Source: JAGLSB01 sp023135955
GTDB taxonomy: Bacteria > Bacteroidota > Bacteroidia > Bacteroidales > GCA-2748055
Assembly: GCA_030673645.1 (NCBI GenBank)
Contig: DAOVIO010000024.1
Span: 1 to 34,016, forward strand
Length of the DNA: 34,016 nucleotides
Direction: 5' to 3'
The notes under the pieces were generated by a model, which worked only from the letters and a program-made list of their open reading frames with translations, was not told the DNA's origin and searched no databases. Below, piece after piece: positions 8,173-14,699 of the stretch; the first letter of the stretch is position 1, and each line of letters begins with the position of its first letter. Both the position numbers and the translations under genes were made by a program.

Positions 8173-9255
8173 CTAATACATACTAATCTGAGATCTTCTT
8201 TTTACAAATACTTCAGGCTTTCCTTCGAATAAGCTAACCAGTCCAGTGACAGTTAATTGTCTGTTTGTGAAGTATCTTACAGGATTCCTACTGAATCTTC
8301 TTGCATCATTTGACTCAAGGATTATAGTAAAGTCATGATGAGGAAAAGATCCACCAATATATAAGTAATATTCTCTGGTTTCTCTTGCGTACCATACTTC
8401 AGTTACTCTTCCGTAAATTCTTGCTATCTCACCAATGTAACTGTAGGCATCGTAAGCAGAAATGGTATGGATTCTATATCCGTATGGATAGTACCAAAGA
8501 TTGAAATCGGGATACCAAAGTCTGTAATTGTAGTACATATTTGAATTCCAATAAATAGCAGTTACTCTTGGTACAATATAAGGATGATGAGTTCTTCTGT
8601 AATCCAAAGTTTGCTGTGTATAGTGAACTGTGGGTGCTTTTCTTTTTACCCTGTGGGTTGTGTGAGTAGTATATACTTTTCTTGTCTCAGCATCTCTTAC
8701 AGCTGTTCTCGGAGTATATACTTCGCCACGCGTCGATTGAGAGTTCCTACTTCTTTGAGCATCTACAGTACTTGTTCCTGTACTTCTCTCACGCGTATTT
8801 GAGGATTGAGAATTAACTGTTCGTGATGAACCCGATCTGTTTGCATCATCGCCGGTGGTTCTGGTAGTAGTAGTCCTCGTTGGAGGTGTAGTCGAGCTGC
8901 TACTTCTCGATTCAGTGCTCCTTGTAGCCTTTGTCGGGCTGGTCCTTGTTGCCGGTGTAGCCGAGCTGCTACTACTTGAAGTAGTAGTTGGCGTAGTCCT
9001 TTTTGGTGGGGTAAATGAACTACTCTTTTTCGAAGTACTACTTCTAGCAGATGAAGAGCCAGACGGCTTGGTAGCACTGCTCCTGGAATTAGAGGAGGGC
9101 TTAGCTACCTTTGCTGGAGCCTTTTTAGTAGTAGTTTTTCGTACAGATGTATTTGTCGATTTTTTGACAGGGGTTCTCTTGGTACTTTCGTCATTTTGTG
9201 CTTCCACTGTGAAAGCCAAAAATAACATTGCTATTATGATGCTAAAGTTTTTCAT
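8173..9255 (-). CDS. Secreted Ser/Thr/Arg-rich protein with C-terminal OB-fold-like domain
   Basis: The 360-residue protein begins with a signal peptide (MKNFSIIIAMLFLAFTVEA, cleavage near residue 19). Residues of about 25-200 are an extreme low-complexity zone of Ser, Thr, Arg, Lys and Pro (repeated SSSS, TRTTTTRT, KKAPAK), probably disordered. An aromatic Tyr/Trp-rich stretch follows (about 230-265, including LWYPDFNLWYYPYGYRIH). The last 95 residues (IARIYGRVTEVWYARETR, YYLYIGGSFPHHDFTIIL, RQLTVTGLVSLFEGKPEVFV) fit the OB-fold type seen in YhcR-like nuclease regions, with a strand order ending in GKPEVFVKRRSQI. No nuclease residues are seen. A role in binding nucleic acid or polyanions outside the cell is inference. 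It is monocistronic and convergent with arsM. Confidence 0.85.
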   Translation of the reverse strand: MKNFSIIIAMLFLAFTVEAQNDESTKRTPVKKSTNTSVRKTTTKKAPAKVAKPSSNSRSSATKPSGSSSARSSTSKKSSSFTPPKRTTPTTTSSSSSSATPATRTSPTKATRSTESRSSSSTTPPTRTTTTRTTGDDANRSGSSRTVNSQSSNTRERSTGTSTVDAQRSRNSQSTRGEVYTPRTAVRDAETRKVYTTHTTHRVKRKAPTVHYTQQTLDYRRTHHPYIVPRVTAIYWNSNMYYNYRLWYPDFNLWYYPYGYRIHTISAYDAYSYIGEIARIYGRVTEVWYARETREYYLYIGGSFPHHDFTIILESNDARRFSRNPVRYFTNRQLTVTGLVSLFEGKPEVFVKRRSQISMY

Positions 9256-9517
9256 GACATTTCTTTTTAGAGAATTAACATTTAATAAGTCATATCCAAA
9301 ATCTTTGCCAAAAAATTATTTATTTACACATAATTTTGCATAGGTCGATATAAAGGTCTGCTATTCAGATCGTAACAAGCTAGTAAAAATATTTGCTATT
9401 TTTCTTAGCTCCTTCAATCCTGCAAATAGAAGTATTATTATATTCAGGTTTGCTCCTCCTGTTTTCCGAAAAAGATACAAGAAAATCAAAATAATAATGC
9501 CTTGTTGAGGGTGAGGA
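9256..9517 (-). other. Upstream region of the OB-fold protein with a possible short gene fragment (9361-9500)
   Basis: The first 105 bases should hold the promoter of the minus-strand gene at 8173-9255; no convincing promoter was found. On the minus strand, about 9361-9500 reads as a hydrophobic then basic stretch (ILIFLYLFRKTGGANL, IIILLFAGLKELRKIANIF) ending at a stop at 9361. It has no good start codon and its upstream part runs into the palindromic repeat at 9518. It could be the tail of a small membrane protein gene cut by repeat insertion, or chance. Confidence 0.3.
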
Positions 9518-9566
9518 CGAGATTGCTTCAGTCGCCCTCGTCCCTCAGGCTCCATCGCAATGGACG
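9518..9566 (-). repeat. Interspersed repeat, GAAGCAATCTCGT family, minus orientation
   Basis: Read on the minus strand this is CGTCCATTGCGATGG..., then GACTGAAGCAATCTCGT. It matches the form of the ATTGCGAGG...GAAGCAATC intergenic repeat that is widespread in bacterial genomes, including Bacteroidota. It is inverted relative to the copy at 9647-9684. Confidence 0.65.
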
Positions 9567-9583
9567 TGGCTTTGGTATTGCGG

Positions 9584-9628
9584 GGGGATAAAAAAGTTGG
9601 CGGCTTTGCCGCCAACTTTTTTATCCCC
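9584..9628. terminator. Perfect 21-bp hairpin, probable bidirectional terminator or palindromic element
   Basis: GGGGATAAAAAAGTTGGCGGC (9584-9604) is exactly complementary to 9608-9628 around a TTT loop. The stem contains A6 on one side and T6 on the other. The hairpin lies between the two inverted copies of the GAAGCAATCTCGT repeat, so it may be the core of a palindromic element rather than the terminator of a gene. Confidence 0.6.
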
Positions 9629-9646
9629 TACCCCCGAGTAGACTCC

Positions 9647-9750
9647 GTTTTTGCGAGCTGACGAAGGAGGCGAAGCAATCTCGTATTCTTTACGGTTGCT
9701 GGATTCCTATGGAATAAGTATACTGATTCAGGAGGCTAAGCAATCTATTA
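9647..9750 (+). repeat. Interspersed repeat, GAAGCAATCTCGT family, plus orientation, with partial second copy
   Basis: TTGCGAGCTGACGAAGGAGG then CGAAGCAATCTCGTA (to 9684) is the plus-strand copy of the repeat at 9518-9566. A shorter degenerate copy, CAGGAGGCTAAGCAATCTATT, lies at 9729-9749. The remaining bases to 9860 hold nothing recognisable. Confidence 0.65.
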
Positions 9751-9860
9751 TTATTTTCAATTACTCGATTCAGAATCTAAAAGATCCCCATTTTGAAACC
9801 TCTACCTTTCTAAAAACAGGGATTTATATTAAATTTATCCAATAAAAGCTGTTTAAATAA

Positions 9861-10204
9861 GTGTTATCATCTGAAAAAGAATTAGCTGAGAGTATTAGAT
9901 ATGCAAGAAATATTCAGACTGCACGTGCTCAGGAAGATGTGTTAAAGGTTTTTGAAGATTTGAAAGAAAATATTCAGATTGTATATTCTACCATCGACTT
10001 TAAGAAATTTATTTTAAAAAAGCGAACAGGTATCACTCAGGAAAATCTAGACTACGTTTTAAGTAATGATCTGAACAGAATGCAATTAGTAACCTCTTTT
10101 GCTTGCATTGTCAAAATAATACTGTTAAACCCGAAGATCTTGATGAAGAATCGCAGGAAAATATTTGGATGCTAATTAGTATTGTTAAGGAGTTATTTGA
10201 TTGA
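9861..10204 (+). pseudogene. Small conserved-looking hypothetical gene with a one-base frameshift
   Basis: From a GTG at 9861 the frame reads 80 residues of well-formed helical protein (LAESIRYARNIQTARAQEDV, VFEDLKENIQIVYSTIDFKK, ITQENLDYVLSNDLNRMQLV). It then becomes hydrophobic noise and stops at 10175. If one T is added to the TTTT run at 10097-10100, the frame continues as TSFCLHCQNNTVKPEDLDEE, QENIWMLISIVKELFD and stops at 10204. The acidic, helical continuation and the CxxC pair look like real protein, giving about 115 residues. Either the gene is broken or the base was missed in sequencing. The corrected 3' end overlaps the convergent kinase gene by 12 bases. I do not recognise the family. 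Confidence 0.55.
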
Positions 10205-12352
10205 TAAATGTTTCTCAATCAAAGAAAATAATACTTCCTTTTGAACAGGTTTAGTAATATAGTCATTACATCCGGCTTCAATTGCTTTTTCGCGGTCCCC
10301 CATAAGGGCAAAAGCCGTTTGTGCAACTACAACAACATCTTTATTAGTTTTACGGATTTGACGTGTCGCCTCATATCCATTCATTTCAGGCATTTTTATG
10401 TCCATCAGAATTAAATCAATATCCTGGTTTTGCCGACAAATTTCAACAGCTTTCACACCATTTTCTGCATGCAGAATTTCTTTTCCTATGTCTTCAACTA
10501 AAATTGAGAGGTAAGTATTTGCTACTTCTTCATCCTCGACGATCAGAATTTTTAAATTTCCACCTTTACGCTCTGACATTGTTTCTGAAACAATGTCATT
10601 AGTCGTTGATATTTCTTTTTTGGTATAATTGTAAGGAATTGTAAAATAAAAATGAGATCCTTTGCCTACTTCCGATTCTACCCGTATTTTACCACCAAGC
10701 ATTAGCACATAAGCTCTTGCAATTGAGAGCCCTAAACCCACTCCTTCATAAGGTTTGGATAAGGAAAGGTCGGCCTGGACAAATCGTTCAAAAATAGCTT
10801 CCAGTTGATAATTGTCAATTCCTATGCCTGTATCTTTTACATAAAACTCCAATTCTTTTGCTGATTCTTCTTTTGCTGATTCCTCAGTTGAGGATTCTTC
10901 GGTTGCTGAGCTTGTCGAAGCAGTCGAAGCAGTCGAATTATCCGAACAAAATGAAAAACCGAATTCAACACTTCCTTTGTTTGTATATTTTATTGCATTT
11001 TTTATCAGGTTTAAAAGAATGGCATATAATTTTTCCTGGTCTGATATGATTATGACATTTTTTGACTCTAAAGTATTTACTAGCGAGAGATTTAGTCCTC
11101 TTCGTTCAGCTTCAGGTTTGAAGAATGAAAAAAGATATTCTAATTGTGCGTTAATATTTATTTCCGAAACGGATACTCCCATTTGACCTGCTTCAATCTT
11201 TGAAATGTTCATCAGGTCATTAATGATATTTAACATTCGTTCGCCACTTTCTTCAATTATTCTGAGATATTTTTTCTGAGAATCTCCCGAAAGTTTTGGT
11301 TCTTTCAATAATTCAGCAAATCCCATAATTCCATTCATCGGAGTGCGTATTTCGTGACTCATATTTGCAAGAAAGGCAGACTTCAATCGGTCGCTTTCTT
11401 CGGCTTTTTCCTTAGCAATTATCAGGTCTTCAATGGTTCGTTTATTTTCAGTGATATCTACAGTGGAGCCAAAAAGTGCTATTTTTTTGTTTTCCTTCTG
11501 TACACGTAGGGTAGTTGAGAACCAGGCTATTTTATCATCAGCTTTTATTATTCTATAATCAACAGAAAAAATTGTTCCTATATTATTAACGGCTTGTCTG
11601 ATTTTTTCATTTATTAATTCTATAAAAGAGGGATCGATATAAGAAAAATACTTATCCAGATCATTGTTAATAGTATCCGGCGGAAGTCCTAAAAACTCAT
11701 CTACAATATTAGAAATATATGCATTAGTAAGATTTCCATCTTTATCAACAACAGTATTCCAAATGATATTCGGGATGTTAGCATTAATTATTTCAATTTG
11801 CTGAAGACTCTCTGAAGTTTGTTCTTCGGCTTTTTTTCGCACAGATATCTCATTTTGTAATGGACGAATGGCAAATCGTTGTAATATCATCCAGAGAGAG
11901 AAAATAAATACGAGAGTAATAATTCCGGCAAAACTAAAAAAGACAAGGCTTATATAAAATTTTTCCAAATGGTGCTCCGACATGTTATATGCCATCTCAA
12001 AATTTACCTGCATTCCAGCGGGAGAATTTATTGAATGTGAAAAATAAGCAGAATGCTCTGTCTCCACATTACGAACGAACTTAATCAAAGGAGCATCGTT
12101 TCTAATGCTCATAGAAAATTCAATTATATTTTTATCCTTATCACCCCAAAGCATAATCTCTTCTTCAATACGTTCATAATCATTAGATACTAACGCTCCC
12201 TGAGAAATGGTTGCCATCATTTCCAAATCACGTTGAACCTTACTCTCTAGTATGGAGTGTAAATAATCATGTAAGATATAAGAAATACTAATCCCCATCA
12301 CCAGGAATGTAATTAGAATAAAACCAGAAAGTGACCAGAAAGCTCTTTTCAT
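10193..12352 (-). CDS. Membrane hybrid sensor histidine kinase with C-terminal receiver domain
   Basis: The 719-residue protein has TM1 (about 8-28), a periplasmic sensor (about 30-131), TM2 (132-154), a PAS domain (about 185-305), HisKA with phospho-acceptor His333 in MSHEIRTPMNG, an ATPase domain with N box (Asn448, Asn452), DTGIGI (507-512) and GVGLGLS (537-543), and a receiver domain (about 600-717) with Asp651 in LILMDIKMPEMNG and Lys701. It should autophosphorylate and relay phosphate internally. No output regulator is nearby. The upstream gene overlaps it by 4 bases and encodes a PhnD-like binding protein, the likely periplasmic input. Odd feature: residues 471-499 are a Ser/Thr/Glu/Ala repeat inserted inside the ATPase domain, encoded by repeat DNA at 10856-10942. 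Confidence 0.95.
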   Translation of the reverse strand: MKRAFWSLSGFILITFLVMGISISYILHDYLHSILESKVQRDLEMMATISQGALVSNDYERIEEEIMLWGDKDKNIIEFSMSIRNDAPLIKFVRNVETEHSAYFSHSINSPAGMQVNFEMAYNMSEHHLEKFYISLVFFSFAGIITLVFIFSLWMILQRFAIRPLQNEISVRKKAEEQTSESLQQIEIINANIPNIIWNTVVDKDGNLTNAYISNIVDEFLGLPPDTINNDLDKYFSYIDPSFIELINEKIRQAVNNIGTIFSVDYRIIKADDKIAWFSTTLRVQKENKKIALFGSTVDITENKRTIEDLIIAKEKAEESDRLKSAFLANMSHEIRTPMNGIMGFAELLKEPKLSGDSQKKYLRIIEESGERMLNIINDLMNISKIEAGQMGVSVSEININAQLEYLFSFFKPEAERRGLNLSLVNTLESKNVIIISDQEKLYAILLNLIKNAIKYTNKGSVEFGFSFCSDNSTASTASTSSATEESSTEESAKEESAKELEFYVKDTGIGIDNYQLEAIFERFVQADLSLSKPYEGVGLGLSIARAYVLMLGGKIRVESEVGKGSHFYFTIPYNYTKKEISTTNDIVSETMSERKGGNLKILIVEDEEVANTYLSILVEDIGKEILHAENGVKAVEICRQNQDIDLILMDIKMPEMNGYEATRQIRKTNKDVVVVAQTAFALMGDREKAIEAGCNDYITKPVQKEVLFSLIEKHLSIK
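10856..10942 (-). repeat. Repeat-derived insertion inside the kinase ATPase domain
   Basis: The minus strand reads TTCGACTGCTTCGACTGCTT then CGACAAGCTCAGCAACCGAA, followed by degenerate GAATC/GCAAAAGAA units. The core TTCGACAAGCTCAGCA has the form of a common interspersed repeat of Bacteroidota intergenic regions. It is in frame and encodes Ser/Thr/Ala and then Glu/Ser-rich residues 471-499 of the kinase, between the N box and the DTGIG motif. Confidence 0.6.
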
Positions 12353-13284
12353 AATAATTCCTCTGTATTATTTGCCGTTTGCCTTTCATCCTTCTGAACG
12401 GCAAATAGGATATCTCTCATCATGTCAAAGTCTTTATCTTCAACTTGTCTTAAAGAAGTTATAGATGGTTTGATAGGTTTTAGTAGTCTTTCGACATCTT
12501 CTTTTGTATTAATACTCAGCAATGCTTCTTTTATTTTAAATATTGTTTCGTCATCTACTCGGTTGGTGGCGAGAAATGTATGGTCGATTAGAGCAGGAGT
12601 AGTTGCAATAACTTTCAAGTCACGATCTTTGTATTTTATATAAGTATTTTCTCGTATGGCTCCGGCGTTAATGTTGCCTGAAAGAACGTTGAGACATACA
12701 TTATTATGACTTTTCAAGATTTGTAATTGTGTCACTGGAAATGGAACTCCGGCCTGTATAAATAAATAGCGAGGAAGTATATATCCCATAGTCGATTGTC
12801 TGCTACTGCATCCAAAACTCTTTCCCTCAAGGTCTTTTAGAGAAGTTGACGGATTATCCTTTCGGGTAATTACATAACCATAGAAATTTTTAGATCCGTC
12901 TTTATCAAAAGAACAGAGTAGGTTCTTTTTCCCGAAACGTTCCGATATCATTGTGTAAACAGCAGGACCTAAAAAGGCAATATCTACCTGATCCTTTCCA
13001 ATACGGTCGATATGAAATTCATAGCTTTTTGAAACCGATAGAACAAATGTTTTACCAAGGTGTTCACTTAAATAATTAATTAAAGGAGCAAAGTTCCGTG
13101 CAATCTCAACAGGTGAATCATAAGGATGAACAGCCAGGACAATTTGTTCCTTGTTGTCAACCTCGTTTTGGCTAAGTTGGTATTCAGGTACAATATCCAT
13201 ATTAGAAAAAATAGAAACACTAGTCAATACAAGGATTATTAGAATTGCTGCTCCGATGAGATGGGTTTTATTTTGGTTGCTCAT
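12349..13284 (-). CDS. PhnD-like periplasmic phosphate/phosphonate-type binding protein
   Basis: This 311-residue protein has an N-terminal hydrophobic segment (about 10-27) acting as signal peptide or anchor, then a PhnD/SsuA-type binding fold: VLAVHPYDSPVEIARNFAPL, VDIAFLGPAVYTMIS, LKDLEGKSFGCSSRQSTMGY and GNINAGAIRENTYIKY. Family members bind phosphonate, phosphite or related oxyanions for ABC transporters. Here no ABC permease or ATPase is present; the gene instead overlaps the start of a hybrid histidine kinase by 4 bases (ATGA). It is therefore more likely a ligand-sensing subunit for that kinase than a transport component. The actual ligand is unknown. The gene is the first of a two-gene operon. 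Confidence 0.88.
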   Translation of the reverse strand: MSNQNKTHLIGAAILIILVLTSVSIFSNMDIVPEYQLSQNEVDNKEQIVLAVHPYDSPVEIARNFAPLINYLSEHLGKTFVLSVSKSYEFHIDRIGKDQVDIAFLGPAVYTMISERFGKKNLLCSFDKDGSKNFYGYVITRKDNPSTSLKDLEGKSFGCSSRQSTMGYILPRYLFIQAGVPFPVTQLQILKSHNNVCLNVLSGNINAGAIRENTYIKYKDRDLKVIATTPALIDHTFLATNRVDDETIFKIKEALLSINTKEDVERLLKPIKPSITSLRQVEDKDFDMMRDILFAVQKDERQTANNTEELL

Positions 13285-13706
13285 TTTTATTTTCAGCCAA
13301 TTGGCAGTTTAGATTTAAAAAATCCTTATGAATATTTCACGAGTTTTCATTAATTAATTAAAATATTAAGATTAACTAATCTCAGGTTTTTGTCATTTTC
13401 TGATCTTAATGAAATTTGATTTTTAAATGTTATTGTCTTTATACTTAAATAAGTATTAAATTGTTTCAGTATTATCATTAAAAATGCCTCTCTTAAATAG
13501 ATATTGCCATTAGTTAAAATGTAGGATTAATGGTGATAAAGATATATTTATTATAGTTATTGCACAAAGCTGTGCAAATATCTTTAATTGTATTATAATT
13601 ATTAGCTAGAAGGAGTTTAGAGCCAGTTGATATAATAATTACGGAGGAAAAACATAATTGCTTTTCCTCCGTATCTAGTCAATATATAAGGCCTTATTAA
13701 ACTAAA
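13285..13706. other. 422-base intergenic region with three small palindromes
   Basis: No gene was found in this AT-rich gap. It should hold the promoter of the minus-strand PhnD/kinase operon; GCCAATTGGC (13296-13305) lies 12 bases upstream of that start and could be an operator. TTGCACA (13560-13566) and TGTGCAA (13571-13577) form an exact 7-bp inverted repeat with a 4-base spacer. A longer hairpin at 13640-13673 is listed separately. Confidence 0.5.
13640..13673 (-). terminator. Hairpin downstream of the MFS pseudogene
   Basis: TACGGAGGAAAA (13640-13651) and TTTTCCTCCGTA (13662-13673) are exact complements with a 10-base loop. It lies 34 bases beyond the stop of the minus-strand transporter and is followed on that strand by AT-rich sequence, so it is probably that gene's terminator. 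Confidence 0.6.
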
Positions 13707-14353
13707 TTATGCTTTCAGTTCCCTCGGAGATTTGCCTTGTCTCCAGTGCTCTTCAATATCTTCAAGTGAAACGCCTTTGGTTTCAGGAATGTATTTCAAT
13801 CCCCATAATATTCCTATAACTGCTACCACTGCATAAAGAAAGAAAGCACCAGCTGGATTCGGATCAGCAATTGTTGATCCTTCATTCAATATCTCCATCC
13901 CTTCTCCTGTAAATACCCAGGCAATTTTCAGGAATGTGAAAGTAACAATAGCGTTAAATAGCCAATTTGACAGTGATCCGATACTCATTCCAAGTCCTCT
14001 TACTTTTAGAGGGAAAATCTCAGAAATTATTAACCAACCCAATGGACCTAAACTAATAGCGAAGAAGAAAATGTATATCAATATTGTTGCTACAGTAACA
14101 TATTTTAGAGATGGCCCGAGATTATCCTTTAGAAGAAAGAATGTTCCTAAAGCAGCCAGAGCAATTCCCATACCTGTTAAACCGATAAAGTAAAGTTTAC
14201 GTCTTCCAATTTTGTCTAATAGAAACATAGATAGAATGGGAGAGCACCACTAATTACTCCTGTATCAAATCCAAATAATAATCCTCCGGTAGAGGCAACA
14301 GCGGCAATAATTATTACCAGACTTAAATTCTGTTTTCTTCCAGTTTTATTCAT
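13707..14353 (-). pseudogene. Sugar-porter MFS transporter with large internal deletion
   Basis: Two pieces of one gene remain. From an ATG at 14353 the frame reads MNKTGRKQNL then IIIAAVASTGGLLFGFDTGV and ISGALPF, the start of a sugar-porter MFS protein through TM1. It stops at 14216-14218. In a different frame, starting at 14228, 173 residues cover the last third of such a transporter: LLDKIGRRKLYFIG (second GRR loop), LGPLGWLIISEIFPLKVRG and PETKGVSLEDIEEHW at the C-terminus. Intact relatives have roughly 450-490 residues, so about 250 codons (TM2 to TM8) are gone and the junction is out of frame. The substrate was probably a pentose or hexose. The remaining C-terminal frame should not make a working transporter. 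Confidence 0.85.
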
Positions 14354-14699
14354 TTTAAATATGTTTTGATTTTCACCGCTAATATACTAACATAAGTTAA
14401 TTGTCCTCCAAAATGTTGATAAACCGTGATAAAAGCATCTTATTAAATTATAAATAGGTGATTTAAATCACCGCTCGTAGGTGATATCAATCATTGAATA
14501 GGTTAAGTAAGATCATCGTAAATGTCTTGATCAAATATGATATCAGCCATATCTTTACATTAAATTTTTCAAGAAAAAAATTAATAATAGTTTTTTAATA
14601 GATAGGTTTTTTAGTTAAATGGTTAGGGGGAAAAAGGGTGAAGTGATTTCATCCTTTTTTTTATTAACTTTCGACACTACTATTCAAAAAATTAATAAT
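14354..14699. promoter_or_regulatory. Intergenic region between the MFS pseudogene and the M14 operon, with a 16-bp palindrome
   Basis: GGTGATTTAAATCACC at 14457-14472 is a perfect 16-base palindrome. A related half site, AGGTGATATCAATCA, follows at 14479-14493 and contains the palindrome TGATATCA. These look like operator sites between two divergently oriented genes. TATCTTTAC near 14549 is a poor match to the TAnnTTTG -7 element. The ATG at 14619, in frame with the peptidase, is judged not to be its start because a signal peptide begins at 14700. Confidence 0.5.

Noticed and set aside
8763..9077. 104-residue minus-strand frame rich in Arg, Leu and Gln
   Set aside because: It is a second frame of the low-complexity linker of the gene at 8173-9255, with no independent start signal.
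8855..9343. 162-residue plus-strand frame rich in Val and Leu
   Set aside because: It is the antisense shadow of the Ser/Thr-rich minus-strand gene, whose signal peptide and C-terminal domain are convincing.
9651..9845. 64-residue plus-strand frame
   Set aside because: It begins inside an interspersed repeat and has no recognisable domain or ribosome binding site.
14619..14699. Upstream ATG extending the M14 peptidase by 27 residues
   Set aside because: The extension would bury the signal peptide, which begins cleanly at 14700.
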